Source of the DNA: Acanthopleuribacter pedis
GTDB lineage: Bacteria; Acidobacteriota; Holophagae; Acanthopleuribacterales; Acanthopleuribacteraceae
DNA: 64,000 nucleotides
Direction of reading: 5' to 3'
Assembly: GCF_017377855.1 (NCBI RefSeq)
Contig: NZ_JAFREP010000039.1
Span: 1 to 64,000, forward strand
The notes beneath the pieces were generated by a model. The model saw nothing but the letters and a program-made list of their open reading frames with translations. It was not told where the DNA came from and did no database searches. Shown here in pieces: positions 26,376-35,732 of this stretch. Position 1 is the stretch's first letter. Each line of letters begins with the position of its first letter. A program made the translations under genes and the position numbers.

Positions 26376-29243
26376 ATGCCCAATTCCAAAGACATAGCCT
26401 CTCCGAGCACCAAGGAAAGGCATCATCCCCCTGCTGAGGAGCATCTGGAAAACCTGAGCGACCCCGACGGCCTCCTTTCCGGCAGAGGCCAAGCCCATTT
26501 GCTTCAGCGCCTTCAGGAAGATTTCAACCCCAAGATGTTGGATGAACTTCAGGAGCAGGCCTACTTATCCAGCGGCAAAAAGTCGCACATGTACCGCGAA
26601 AACATGCGGATGGTCGCCGAAAAACTCAATCTCTACGCCGACAGGGTCCAACGGGTTCGCGTGGAAGAGTTGATCAATGGTTACGGTTCTTTGATCTACA
26701 TTAAACTCAACCTGGGCGCCCAAGAAATCCCTTTCGATATCGAGTTCCTTCTCGAGCTAAAAGAAGCAGCGCCAAAGGTTTACAGTGCCTTAAAACGCAA
26801 GCGTTCCTACCTTTGTAAGGAACATGCCGCCCTTTTTAAAAAGTTCACCAAAAGCCTTTCGCTCCACGCCTGTATTGGGCGACTGACCGGACGGGGTGGC
26901 GAAAAAGCCGCGACCTCCGACGCCAAGATGCGCCCGGACCTGCGCAAACAGTCATACGGTCTGGAAGCCGGCGCGGAAACCCGCTTTGGTTTGGCGGTCA
27001 TCGAGCACATCTTGCTGGATAAAAAAAATGCGCGTTACCAAGAAGCCGTCGATTGGTTGGCCCATTCCAAATTCGAGAGCCTGGGCGCCCTGCAGAGCCA
27101 CAACAAAAAGTTCCGGGAACTGCTGAACAACCCGCGTTCCCAGGGTACCGGTCTGGTGGCCATGTCCCGCGAAAGCCACTACTTACTGGCCGTCGAAGAA
27201 ATGCTTACCAACGAAAATCCACTGGGGTTTTTACGCATCAAGGACATTCAACCCTTTTGGAATCCAGAGCAGTTCAAACGCCTCAAGCAATCGACCAAAA
27301 ACCGCCACATGGGTTCTCAACCCGAAAAGTACATGAGGTGGTGCGGCGCCCGTCTAGAACGCATCTTTGCCTTCCTTCACGGCGGTTTTGATCCCCACAG
27401 CCTGCTCAACCTCAACCTGCAGGCCTTGCCCCACCGCAACAGCGATCTAACTGAAGATTACCAGGCACTTACCCTATGGCTCGAGGATGTTCAGGTTCAC
27501 CTATTTCTATTCGCAGAAACCGTCCTCAAGGAGATGAGCGGGGCGCGCGAGGCCAATCCCGCGCTCACCATCTCGGAATGGGCGGAGAATCTGTTAACCC
27601 CCCTTAAACCAAACGAACTACAGACCTTCGAGGCCATTAATCAGGGGGATTTTACCCGCAAGCTTATCTACCGGGTCGGTAAGTTGGAGTTTGAACCCTC
27701 CGGGGAAATCGCCACCTTCCAGGCATCACTTCAACTCCACCGCGAAATTGAACACCTTACCGCGTCGCTAACAGGCTGGGCCTTCAAGTACTTCCAACAG
27801 AACGGACCCGAGGACGGAGCAACCCGCTTCGATGCCGTCGGCCACCTTTTCAAAGAGATTCGCGCTTGTTTTGAACGCCAATTACAGATCGAGCAGGTTT
27901 TGATCCAATGCTACGAACATCTCAAGGATTACACCTCGGTGCCCCTGGAGGACCTGCGCTACTGCCTCCCGATTATCAAGCGCACGCTCTACAGCTCGCT
28001 TCACGCCCTCGATTTTCAAATCATCAACGCCACCCACTACCGGCGGCGCTTAAATGAGATCCTGGTACTTCCCAACCCGCGTGAACGGCAGATCCGCCTT
28101 TTGCTGCTTCTGGAGGAGTTGCGCGACATCCCCGTCGCCGAACCCTTGGTCGACTTGGTAAGAAAACACGGCGCGGATGAGGACCCATCTTGGGTTCAAA
28201 TGTATTGGCTTTTTCTACAGTGTAACGACGAGAATCTAGAAAACCTTTTTCAACACGTGCGCAATGAACTCCGGGAAGCGTTGCGTGAGGGCGAGTGGGC
28301 CCACCCACGCGTGGCCCTGGAAGCATTCGAACTCATCAACCATTTCTCGCCCGACCTCAAACGGGCCCTGGCCCTGTTAGAGGCCGAACTGGCTAAGGCC
28401 AACGCACCGGAGGATGCCAAAGGCACGGCTTGGATGCTCATGAACCTCGAACAACAAATCATCGAGGGGGAAGCGCAGGTTGCCGACAAAGCGGTGTTAA
28501 ATGATCTAACCGCACAGCTTACAAGTGCCTTCAAGCTGGACAAACCGATGCTAAAACAGTTGGTTTCCATCCTTGCCGACGATCACGAGGCGCTCTACGA
28601 ATTGATCGAATCCCTCAAACGCCCCTTCGGCAAAATCTACAGTCGCCACGGCATCAGTCGCCACCTTTCCCAAGCCCTCCACTACAAGGATGTCACCCTG
28701 CTTAAGAAAAATTTTGACTTCGTGTCACGCTCTTCGGCGGCCCAACTCAAGGCGTTCGGCTTTCTCTACACTCAAAGAGGCCTCGCGGTAGAAGCCATCT
28801 TCAGCAAAGCCAAGAAGAAAGACGCAACCACGCCGCCCGACCTCAAAAAAATGCTCACCTCCGGTGCCCTAAAAACCTTCAAAAAAGAACACCGCATGTC
28901 TGCCGAGCTGAAATTATTGATGTTATTCCACGAGGAGCGTTTTCTTTCACTGGACATTCAACTCTTGGCCAGCTTTTTGAACTTCGCCGCGCCCGACAAA
29001 CTGAGTACCAAGGGCACCTTTAACGCTTATCTAGCATTGTTCCGCCTCCTAGACGTCAACCCCAAATACCGCACTTACCTACGCCACGTCTGGTCCAAAA
29101 CCAGAGGGCTTCTTCGGGTTTACCATCCCGAATCCTTCGGCGGCCTCTACAGGCAAAACGTAAAGACCCTGCACAAAAACGTGGAGGACATCGTGGGTAT
29201 CCGGCTGGAACGAAACGAGTCCGAGCTAAAGGGCCGGGTCTAA
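26376..29243 (+). CDS. Large alpha-helical protein of unknown family, paralog of 22943-25912
   Basis: 955 residues from the ATG at 26376 (MPNSKDIASPSTK), which follows AGGTGG; an in-frame ATG at 26349 is an alternative. The first ~55 residues are polar and probably disordered. Then comes the same layout as the divergent neighbour: a small beta-containing domain (LIYIKLNLGAQEIPFDIEF), then nearly continuous helices to the end. The best matching region is C-terminal (~800-940). There RMSAELKLLMLFHEERF, DIQLLASFLNF, AYLALFRLL, KYRTYLR and HKNVEDIVGIRL line up in order with RILSKTKLAILRFDEAAW, YQVQYLIFFLTY, NLFQVFREV, EVRTWLR and LNEIDHIVKDKL of the partner. No transmembrane segment, nucleotide-binding motif or secretion signal is seen. 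Function unknown. Confidence 0.8.
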   Translation: MPNSKDIASPSTKERHHPPAEEHLENLSDPDGLLSGRGQAHLLQRLQEDFNPKMLDELQEQAYLSSGKKSHMYRENMRMVAEKLNLYADRVQRVRVEELINGYGSLIYIKLNLGAQEIPFDIEFLLELKEAAPKVYSALKRKRSYLCKEHAALFKKFTKSLSLHACIGRLTGRGGEKAATSDAKMRPDLRKQSYGLEAGAETRFGLAVIEHILLDKKNARYQEAVDWLAHSKFESLGALQSHNKKFRELLNNPRSQGTGLVAMSRESHYLLAVEEMLTNENPLGFLRIKDIQPFWNPEQFKRLKQSTKNRHMGSQPEKYMRWCGARLERIFAFLHGGFDPHSLLNLNLQALPHRNSDLTEDYQALTLWLEDVQVHLFLFAETVLKEMSGAREANPALTISEWAENLLTPLKPNELQTFEAINQGDFTRKLIYRVGKLEFEPSGEIATFQASLQLHREIEHLTASLTGWAFKYFQQNGPEDGATRFDAVGHLFKEIRACFERQLQIEQVLIQCYEHLKDYTSVPLEDLRYCLPIIKRTLYSSLHALDFQIINATHYRRRLNEILVLPNPRERQIRLLLLLEELRDIPVAEPLVDLVRKHGADEDPSWVQMYWLFLQCNDENLENLFQHVRNELREALREGEWAHPRVALEAFELINHFSPDLKRALALLEAELAKANAPEDAKGTAWMLMNLEQQIIEGEAQVADKAVLNDLTAQLTSAFKLDKPMLKQLVSILADDHEALYELIESLKRPFGKIYSRHGISRHLSQALHYKDVTLLKKNFDFVSRSSAAQLKAFGFLYTQRGLAVEAIFSKAKKKDATTPPDLKKMLTSGALKTFKKEHRMSAELKLLMLFHEERFLSLDIQLLASFLNFAAPDKLSTKGTFNAYLALFRLLDVNPKYRTYLRHVWSKTRGLLRVYHPESFGGLYRQNVKTLHKNVEDIVGIRLERNESELKGRV

Positions 29244-29640
29244 CCCAACCGCTGCCGCGTCCCACCGCCGGCAGCACCCGTCAAGCCCGCGTAACAACCG
29301 AAAAACCGCGCGGCACCCGACCAAAAACAAGGCCGCTTCGATCTCCCCGTGAAAACAAAAAGATAACCAAGAAGACAACCTTCAATAGAACCACACACCC
29401 ATTGATTTCTAACTGATCCAATGATTACACCAACAACACCTTTTGCACCATTAAAGGTTTTATCACCAATACACACTATGCAACGCCATCACGAGACGAT
29501 GTTTTCGTGTTTGCGATGGGTCACCTAAAACATAGATCATTTTTCGTTTAAAACACGTTCTCAACTTTTAAGAGGTTCCTCGATTTTTGTATTCCAAAGC
29601 TGCGAACCTTTTCATTGTTTCAAAGCTGTTGATCCGACAT
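29244..29640. other. Intergenic, no gene seen
   Basis: About 400 bases between the helical-protein gene and the terminator of the beta-helix gene. It becomes AT-rich toward 29600. Frames here are short with biased composition. A short inverted motif at the start (cgcgtcccaccgccggcagc) is not convincing as a terminator. Confidence 0.4.
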
Positions 29641-29641
29641 G

Positions 29642-29671
29642 AAAAAGGGCGCGGCATTTTGCGCCACGCCC
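29642..29671 (-). terminator. Rho-independent terminator after the beta-helix gene
   Basis: On the minus strand gggcgtggc and gccgcgccc form a 9-bp stem (one G-U pair) with a short loop, followed directly by TTTTT. It lies about 30 bases past the stop of the gene at 29702. Confidence 0.75.
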
Positions 29672-29701
29672 GCCTGGTATTTTAGAACTTTGAACCCAAG
29701 A

Positions 29702-32095
29702 TTAATGCTGCCAAACGTCCACCTTGACGGTCGTCGTGGCCGGCGCCCAGGTGGCGCCCGTTTTGTTGAAGAAGGTTACGGTCACGGTGTTTTCTCCGGT
29801 GACCGCGCCGCTAATCAGCAACCCACCAACCGCGCCATCGACACCAACCGCCACCGTGTCGCCCGGCATCGCACCGGTCACGGTGAAGGTTTCGGTATGC
29901 ACCGCGTCAGCTTCAATGCTCGGGGACAGGCCCGCCGCCACATGGTGCATGTGCTTTTTGATGGGTGTTCCCTGGCCAATGGCCATCCCCGACGGGTCGA
30001 CTTCCACGATGGGGTCGCCGTCTTTGCCGTCGTCGCCCCCGTATTCACGGATCACGAACCTGTAGCTGGGATGCCCCGTTTTCCCGACGCGGAAATTAAG
30101 GCCGCCGTCGACGGTCAGGTTCCCTGGCAGGTACAAACCGCCCGAGTCGGTGCGCATGCGGAACAACAATCGGTTGTCCTCGTTTTGGATGAGCATGTGG
30201 GTCGCGTCCGAATCCAAAATTAAACGATAGTCCGGCATCCACTCCGTTGGTTCAAAAGGATTTCGGCCAGGCTTCAACAAAGTCTCGCCCAATAATTCGG
30301 GGATATGTACCCCGCGCGAAACGTGACCCGCTTCCGAGGAATCCACGCTGAGCAGGTATTTGAGGCCCTCGCCTTCCGCCTTCACTTCCATGTTGCGACG
30401 GTTGCGGAGCACCACGTTCAAACCGTTGTCGGAACGAATGCTGCGCATGTCGCGCGCCTCGTTAAGCCGCACCGAACCCATGTGGGTATCCTCCGGCATG
30501 TAGAGGGTGCTGCCGTCCGTATAGATGCCCAAACCTTCCGCACCCTGAATGGAAGACGGCGTTTTGTACATACCGGTCATGCGCGCCAAAATCTGCAAAC
30601 CCGAGGCGTCGGCCCCCTCGACCACTTCGATATTCACTTCCTGATCGGTCGCATTCAAGCGATCCCAACCGTTTTTCTCAATCCAACCGCCGGCAACTTG
30701 CAAACCAGACACCTGACCTTCTAACAAAAAGCCGCGACCGCGCGCGCTATAGTCCTCGGTGATCATGCCGTTGCGCTCGAGCTCCAGGAAACTGAAGCTG
30801 TTGGAATTGGCCCAATCCATTTTGATACCGGTTCTCACACTGGTAGAGATGTCCAGAAAATCAAAGTGGTTGGCATTCACACGCGCCGCCTTGCCATTTT
30901 CTTGGTTGCAGGTGAAGGTGGTCTGCATGATCAGACCGGTCCCACAGCGGACCATACGCGCGTGATTGACATGGTTGTAGTAGACGCCGCTTTCCGGGTT
31001 GCAGCGCCATTCTGAACACCCCGTTTCGCAGCCTTCGTCACAGTCGCGAGTGACGGTTTCTCCGTTCACCGTTTGTCTCAGGTTTTGGCAACCGTCCACG
31101 GTGAACACCATGCCGAATTCGCAATCGTTGATAAAAATGTTCTCGATATAGGCGCCGGTATTCAAATCACCGGATTTACCAAAACGCACGCCGGTGATCC
31201 CGTTACCGCCCCCGGTCCCGACGCCGGCGATCTCTTGCGGGGTATTGTCATCGCCGCTGCCGTTGTCCCACTCAAGAGAAAGGGTACCGTTCAATTTGGT
31301 GTGAAAACCCATCTGGATCGCAACGAAGTCCGTCCCCTTGAGGTTAAAAAGCGCGTTTTGGGCGACGATCACCAGGCCTTTGGTGTGTTTTTCGCGCTCT
31401 TGAATGGTCCAACCCGGTTTGAAATACGGCCGCATATCCAGTGCAATGCCGTCGTCCTCGGGGCGTATTTCCGCGCTGTCCAATAGGTACTGCCCGCCGG
31501 GAATCACCAGGGTCCGCATGCCCATGCGCCGCGGCGCCTGAGAACCGTCGCAATGCTCGAAGTGCGGCGAATAGCGAAGGGTATCTAAAGCCGCGGTAAA
31601 CCCCTTGTTATCGGGAAGTTGGTCATCGGCGACCACACCGAACCAGTTGGGATAAATTTCCCCATTGGTATCACCGACCCGGATGGTACCAAAGGCGCGA
31701 CCCTCGGCGTCAAAAAGGGGGCGGGCGTCCACGGCCAGGATCACGTCAAAGTTGTATTCAAAATCGCCCACCAGAAGCCGAGCGCCCGGATGAAACGCAA
31801 AGCGAGCGTTTGGGGCACAAAAAGTGACTTTATCCCCGGCGGACAGCGAGCCATACAGGTCGTATTCGCCCTCGGGGAAATAAAGGGTTCCGGGTAATCC
31901 GCCCAACGCGTCGAGCGCGCTCTGAATGGCGGCAATATCGTTGGTAGCACCTGTTTGAAAATCAGCTAGGTTCAGGCGATCTTGAGCCTGAAGCGCCGTG
32001 GTAAAAGTGAAAAGACAGAGGGATACAACACGAACAAGTGAAACGGGAAAGAAAAGGCGACCTATTTCGCCTAAAACGCCTGAGCGATTCATCAT
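29702..32095 (-). CDS. Secreted right-handed beta-helix (pectate-lyase-3/tailspike-like) protein
   Basis: 797 residues with a signal peptide (VSLCLFTFTTALQAQ, cleavage near residue 38). The next residues carry the classic entry motif of the pectate-lyase-3/tailspike superfamily: DFQTGATNDIAAIQSALDAL followed by GTLYFPEGEYDLYGSL. A beta-helix body follows to ~520 with repeated N/D-rich turns. It includes a Cys-rich insertion (CDEGCETGCSEWRC, residues ~350). The C-terminal ~230 residues (NRLLFRMRTDSGGLYLPGNL, GGLNFRVG, GTPIKKHMHHVAAGL, then a beta-sandwich ending TTTVKVDVWQH) resemble phage tail-fibre or exopolysaccharide-enzyme C-termini. It is probably a polysaccharide-binding or -cleaving protein; catalytic residues cannot be assigned. 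Two ATGs in tandem (32095, 32092) are possible starts. A family-2 element lies 18 bases upstream. Confidence 0.75.
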   Translation of the reverse strand: MMNRSGVLGEIGRLFFPVSLVRVVSLCLFTFTTALQAQDRLNLADFQTGATNDIAAIQSALDALGGLPGTLYFPEGEYDLYGSLSAGDKVTFCAPNARFAFHPGARLLVGDFEYNFDVILAVDARPLFDAEGRAFGTIRVGDTNGEIYPNWFGVVADDQLPDNKGFTAALDTLRYSPHFEHCDGSQAPRRMGMRTLVIPGGQYLLDSAEIRPEDDGIALDMRPYFKPGWTIQEREKHTKGLVIVAQNALFNLKGTDFVAIQMGFHTKLNGTLSLEWDNGSGDDNTPQEIAGVGTGGGNGITGVRFGKSGDLNTGAYIENIFINDCEFGMVFTVDGCQNLRQTVNGETVTRDCDEGCETGCSEWRCNPESGVYYNHVNHARMVRCGTGLIMQTTFTCNQENGKAARVNANHFDFLDISTSVRTGIKMDWANSNSFSFLELERNGMITEDYSARGRGFLLEGQVSGLQVAGGWIEKNGWDRLNATDQEVNIEVVEGADASGLQILARMTGMYKTPSSIQGAEGLGIYTDGSTLYMPEDTHMGSVRLNEARDMRSIRSDNGLNVVLRNRRNMEVKAEGEGLKYLLSVDSSEAGHVSRGVHIPELLGETLLKPGRNPFEPTEWMPDYRLILDSDATHMLIQNEDNRLLFRMRTDSGGLYLPGNLTVDGGLNFRVGKTGHPSYRFVIREYGGDDGKDGDPIVEVDPSGMAIGQGTPIKKHMHHVAAGLSPSIEADAVHTETFTVTGAMPGDTVAVGVDGAVGGLLISGAVTGENTVTVTFFNKTGATWAPATTTVKVDVWQH

Positions 32096-32113
32096 AAAAT
32101 TAACCGTCCTATC

Positions 32114-32181
32114 TAGCCCGCTTTTCTCACAAGGCTTTCAGCTTCTCGCTGAACCCTCATAGGAAATGAAAACCGGGCTTA
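32114..32181. mobile_element. Family-2 inverted-repeat element, short copy 3 (68 bp)
   Basis: It begins tagcccgcttttctcac and ends gaaaaccgggctta, the two terminal repeats of the family. The interior retains only aaggctttcagcttctcgc. That segment is present in the longer copies in the opposite orientation (gcgagaagctgaaagcctt), so this copy is deleted and internally rearranged. It sits 18 bases upstream of the start of the beta-helix gene and so may lie in its leader or promoter. Confidence 0.65.
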
Positions 32182-32425
32182 TTGACTTACTTTTGACTAC
32201 CGTTAACTAACAGCATATGCGCAATAAGCTATACGACGGCCCATCCTTGATGTTTCCATGACCTATTTTTTTTCGAAAACACCGAACGCCCATCCAGCCC
32301 AAAACTTCAGTTCTCAACGGGAAAACCCGCCCCGTGAAACAGGGCGAACCGCAAAAGTTCGGATCGATTTCGGCGTGGTTTCCCCAGTCGACGAGGCACA
32401 GCCGCGACAGGCTAACGGATTGGGT

Positions 32426-33169
32426 TCACTGCTTCTGCTGAAACGCCTGGATCCGCTGTTTGTAGGTGCGACCCGAACGGAAATGGGCCCCTTCCGTGGT
32501 CGCGATTTCGTATTCATTGTTGCCCCGGTAAACCACCTCGGTCACATGCGCGCTGTTGACCAACACCGACCGGTGGATACGGATAAAACCTTGTGGTTCC
32601 AACAGTTCGACCGCATCCGACAGTGTTGCCCGTTTGTAATAGGTCGAACTCGCGGTGCGGATTTTGATGTAGTTGCCGTCAGATTGGATCCACATCATGT
32701 CGTCGGCTGCAAGGTCAACCGACGACCCGTAAAGGTCAATGGTCATGAGGTACCGCGGCGGCGCCGCGTCCGGTTCAGACGCGGGCGTCGTTTCCCGCAT
32801 CTGGACATGGCGCCTGGCGCGCGCCAGCGCTTGCTGAAAGCGGGAATTTCGGAACGGTTTTAGTAGGTAGTCGAGCGCCTCGTATTCGAACGCTTGGACC
32901 GCGTATTTAGAATAAGCCGTCACGAAAATGCAAAAAGGCTGGGCCGAGGCGGGTAACTGTTGTAGGACATCAAAACCGTTTTTCCCGGGCATCTCGATAT
33001 CGAGAAAAAGGATGTCGGGTTCCAAGGTGAACAGTGCCTTCAGTGCTTCGTCGCCGTTGCCACATTCGGCAACCACCGTCATATCCGCTTCTTTTTCCAG
33101 AAGGGTACGCAGGCGTTTTCTGGCGAGGGGCTCGTCATCGACGATGAGCACGCTCGTTTTCGGGCTCAA
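32426..33169 (-). CDS. LytTR-family response regulator
   Basis: 247 residues. Receiver domain with VLIVDDEPLARKRLRTLL, phosphoacceptor Asp in DILFLDIEMPGKNGFDVL (~57), FVTAYSKYAVQAFEYEALDY and Lys in LLKPFRN. The LytTR DNA-binding domain (~145-245) contains MMWIQSDGNYIKIRT, FIRIHRSVLVNSAHVTEVV and FRSGRTYKQRI. The first codon overlaps the stop of the sensor kinase gene by four bases (ATGA), so both are co-translated. It is expected to bind tandem repeat sites upstream of its targets. It is the intact counterpart of the broken regulator at the start of the window. Confidence 0.93.
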   Translation of the reverse strand: MSPKTSVLIVDDEPLARKRLRTLLEKEADMTVVAECGNGDEALKALFTLEPDILFLDIEMPGKNGFDVLQQLPASAQPFCIFVTAYSKYAVQAFEYEALDYLLKPFRNSRFQQALARARRHVQMRETTPASEPDAAPPRYLMTIDLYGSSVDLAADDMMWIQSDGNYIKIRTASSTYYKRATLSDAVELLEPQGFIRIHRSVLVNSAHVTEVVYRGNNEYEIATTEGAHFRSGRTYKQRIQAFQQKQ

Positions 33170-34263
33170 GCCACACCTCCCGGCAGCTCAATCAACACGC
33201 GAAACCCTTGGGCGAGCGGTTCCACGTCCATCACAAATTCTTCGGGATAAAGCAGTTCCAGACGCTTGCGCAAGCCCGACAGGCCCAGACCGTGCCCCTC
33301 GGTGTTGCGGTCAGGGCCCGCATCCGCCCAGGTATTGGTGACTTCAAAGCAGGTTCGGTTGGGTTTGCCAAAGATGCGAATGGCGACCTGGTGGGGGCCA
33401 AGCGAGGCGGAAACACCGTGTTTGATGGTGTTCTCAACCAATGGCTGGAGCAAAAAGGCGGGCACCTTCTGTTGCAAAAGGTCGGGCGCGGCATCGATCT
33501 GCACCTGCATGCGGTCGGAAAAACGCACGGCTTGGATGGCGAGGTAGTTCTCGGCAAAGGCGGCTTCCTCCGCCACCGTCACCCGATCCTGCACCTGGTG
33601 ATCCAGGGCGTGGTGAAGCAACTCGCCGAGCCGGCCCAAATATTCCTGGGCTTCCTCCGGGTTTTCTTCCATCAGGGTGGCCAGGCTGTTGAATGCGTTA
33701 AACAGGAAGTGGGGCTGTACCTGCATTTTCAGGGCTTCCAGTTCAGCGAGGACTTTGCCTTTTTCGGCTTGAGACCGCAAAACAGCCTCATCGCGGAAAC
33801 GCCCCTCGTACCAAAGCAGGTACACAAAAGCCAAGGTAAGTACATACAAAAACAGGTTTTCCAGCGCACCCACCAACACGCGCATGGCAAACAGGAAGGT
33901 GTCGCCGGCCGGGTCCAAATAACCCCAATCCTCCGCATCGATATAAATGAGCCAATAGGCCAAACCCAGTTCCACCAGGAACCGGTGCAGGATACACAAA
34001 CCCAAACCCATCACCAGGTGTTTTGCGAAAAACGCGGCGCGATGTCCCTCGAAGGGAACCCGTTTGTGGATGGCAAACACGGCCGGCACAAAGAGCACCC
34101 ACATGAAATAGACGAGGATCTGAGCGAGGGCGCCGTACCAGTTCATGGTTTTGCCCCAAACCGCCACCACGATCAGGTTCACGGCAAAGGCGAGGATCAC
34201 AAAAATCGCGGCAAGGAGAAGCCACAGCCGCAACAGTTTATGATGTCCCAGAAAGTAGCCCAT
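33166..34263 (-). CDS. LytS/YehU-type membrane sensor histidine kinase
   Basis: 365 residues. Four predicted membrane helices in the first ~155 residues (LLRLWLLLAAIFVILAFAV, QILVYFMWVLFVPAVF, VMGLGLCILHRFLVELGLAY, VLVGALENLFLYVLTLAF) form a membrane sensor without a large extracytoplasmic domain. The His_kinase domain has the typical LKMQVQPHFLFNAFNSL with His 185. The ATPase part has FLLQPLVENTIKHGV (N box) and GHGLGLSGLRKRLELLY (G box). It is partner of the adjacent LytTR regulator in one operon. The signal is unknown; relatives sense small metabolites or envelope state. Confidence 0.92.
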   Translation of the reverse strand: MGYFLGHHKLLRLWLLLAAIFVILAFAVNLIVVAVWGKTMNWYGALAQILVYFMWVLFVPAVFAIHKRVPFEGHRAAFFAKHLVMGLGLCILHRFLVELGLAYWLIYIDAEDWGYLDPAGDTFLFAMRVLVGALENLFLYVLTLAFVYLLWYEGRFRDEAVLRSQAEKGKVLAELEALKMQVQPHFLFNAFNSLATLMEENPEEAQEYLGRLGELLHHALDHQVQDRVTVAEEAAFAENYLAIQAVRFSDRMQVQIDAAPDLLQQKVPAFLLQPLVENTIKHGVSASLGPHQVAIRIFGKPNRTCFEVTNTWADAGPDRNTEGHGLGLSGLRKRLELLYPEEFVMDVEPLAQGFRVLIELPGGVA

Positions 34264-34532
34264 CCCGCTCTCCTCGATTCATTTCGGAACCCGCCCACAA
34301 GGCACAGGGTTGATCTTATCAGGCTCAGCCAACGGTTTGTCCCAGTCTTCAACCGTTCGTCCCCCGTCCCGAATCCTCAAAAACCCGGCGTCCGTAACAA
34401 TCTTCAGGTGTGCCCGGTTTCTCCGCTCTCTAAAAACAAAAAAGCCGCCAACACCCAACAACACGATTTACGCCTGAACAACAAACAGCGGCCCCCTCCC
34501 CCGTCGCCGTGTTCAGGGTTAAAGGATAAATG

Positions 34533-35690
34533 ATGAAAAGCAGCCTCTTCTTTTTGACCGTGCTCCTGCTCTCGCCCCTACCCGCAAGTGAACCCGCGAC
34601 CGAGCAGGGCGAAGCGGTGACCGTTGACCTCGGTCGAAAGGTTCAAATAGCCTCCACGGTTCTGGGGGAAACACGCGATATCCTGGTTCACCTACCCGCG
34701 GGCTACAACCAAACCACGGACCGGTATCCGGTGGTTTATGTTTTGGACGGCAGGGATCACTTCCATCACGGCACCCTCGCGGCAAAAACCTTGGCGCGCT
34801 TTGGCCGCATCCCCAAGGTGATCGTGGTGGCGATTCCCAATACCAACCGCAACCGCGATCTCGGCCGCGGGAAGGATCAGTTCAAACGCTTCATCAACGA
34901 CGAATTGGTGCCCATGATCGACAAGACCTACCGAACCAGGGACCGAAACGTGCTGTTCGGGCATTCCATGGCCGGCGCCTTCGCGCTTTATATGCTGGCG
35001 AGCGAACCCAATTCGTTCCAAGGTACGATCGCGGCAAGCCCCTCGCTCCAGATGGAGGACCGCAAACTGCTTGCTCAATTCCCCGCATTCTTGGCGCAAA
35101 AGCACGCCGGTACCCAATCGCTGTACTTCACGCGCACCACGGCGGCGCAAGAAGGAACGGACCTCAGCGAAGCGGTCGACCAACTTGCCGCGCTCATGAA
35201 AAAAGCCCCGCCGGCATTGGCCTGGGAATACCACTTCATCCCCAACGAAACCCACATGACCACGCCGAACCTCACCCTCTACCAAGGCCTTTCGGTGGTA
35301 TTCCGCGATTACCAGCTTCCAAGCCTCGCCACTTTCAAGGCGTTCCAGGAATACGGCGGCATGGCGGGTATCCAGGCATTTTACGAAAAACGCGGTGAAA
35401 CCTACGGCATCGCCAAGGACATTCCCATGGGAACCTACAACAGCATCGGCTGGATGCTCATCGAAGACGGTCACCAGGAAGCAGGTTTGCTACGCTTCAA
35501 GGAGTTGCTCAAAAAGAAACCCCAGTCACCGAGAGCCCACGCGATGTTGGGCAATGCCCTGGCCGAACTCAACCAAAAGGAACAAGCCCTGGCAACCTTC
35601 CGAGCCGGCCTTGAACTGGCCAAATCGCAGCATTCCCGCCTGGCCGAGTTTCTCAGCCGCCGCATCGACCAACTAACCAAGGAACCGTAA
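34533..35690 (+). CDS. Secreted alpha/beta-hydrolase esterase (esterase D family) with C-terminal TPR
   Basis: 385 residues from the second of two tandem ATGs, which has the better distance to AAGGA. Signal peptide (SLFFLTVLLLSPLPASEP). The esterase domain (PF00756 type) shows ILVHLPAGYNQTTDRYPVVY, VIVVAIPNTNRNRDL, nucleophile elbow FGHSMAGAFAL (Ser 145), and later the likely His in IPNETHMTTPN. The last ~100 residues contain a TPR-like pair (GLLRFKELLKKKPQSPRAHA, LGNALAELNQKEQALATFRA). It acts in the periplasm or outside. Relatives hydrolyse siderophore esters or acyl esters; the substrate is unknown. Confidence 0.87.
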   Translation: MKSSLFFLTVLLLSPLPASEPATEQGEAVTVDLGRKVQIASTVLGETRDILVHLPAGYNQTTDRYPVVYVLDGRDHFHHGTLAAKTLARFGRIPKVIVVAIPNTNRNRDLGRGKDQFKRFINDELVPMIDKTYRTRDRNVLFGHSMAGAFALYMLASEPNSFQGTIAASPSLQMEDRKLLAQFPAFLAQKHAGTQSLYFTRTTAAQEGTDLSEAVDQLAALMKKAPPALAWEYHFIPNETHMTTPNLTLYQGLSVVFRDYQLPSLATFKAFQEYGGMAGIQAFYEKRGETYGIAKDIPMGTYNSIGWMLIEDGHQEAGLLRFKELLKKKPQSPRAHAMLGNALAELNQKEQALATFRAGLELAKSQHSRLAEFLSRRIDQLTKEP

Positions 35691-35732
35691 ACCGGGTTTG
35701 GTCAGGTTCGCGGTGAGACGCACGCCTCCTCG

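Noticed and set aside
29702..32181. Prophage fragment
   Set aside because: The tailspike-like protein has a Sec signal peptide and no phage structural, integrase or lysis genes nearby.
33208..34533. 441-codon plus-strand frame opposite the LytS kinase
   Set aside because: Antisense to membrane helices and kinase motifs; no start signals and His/Gln-rich composition.
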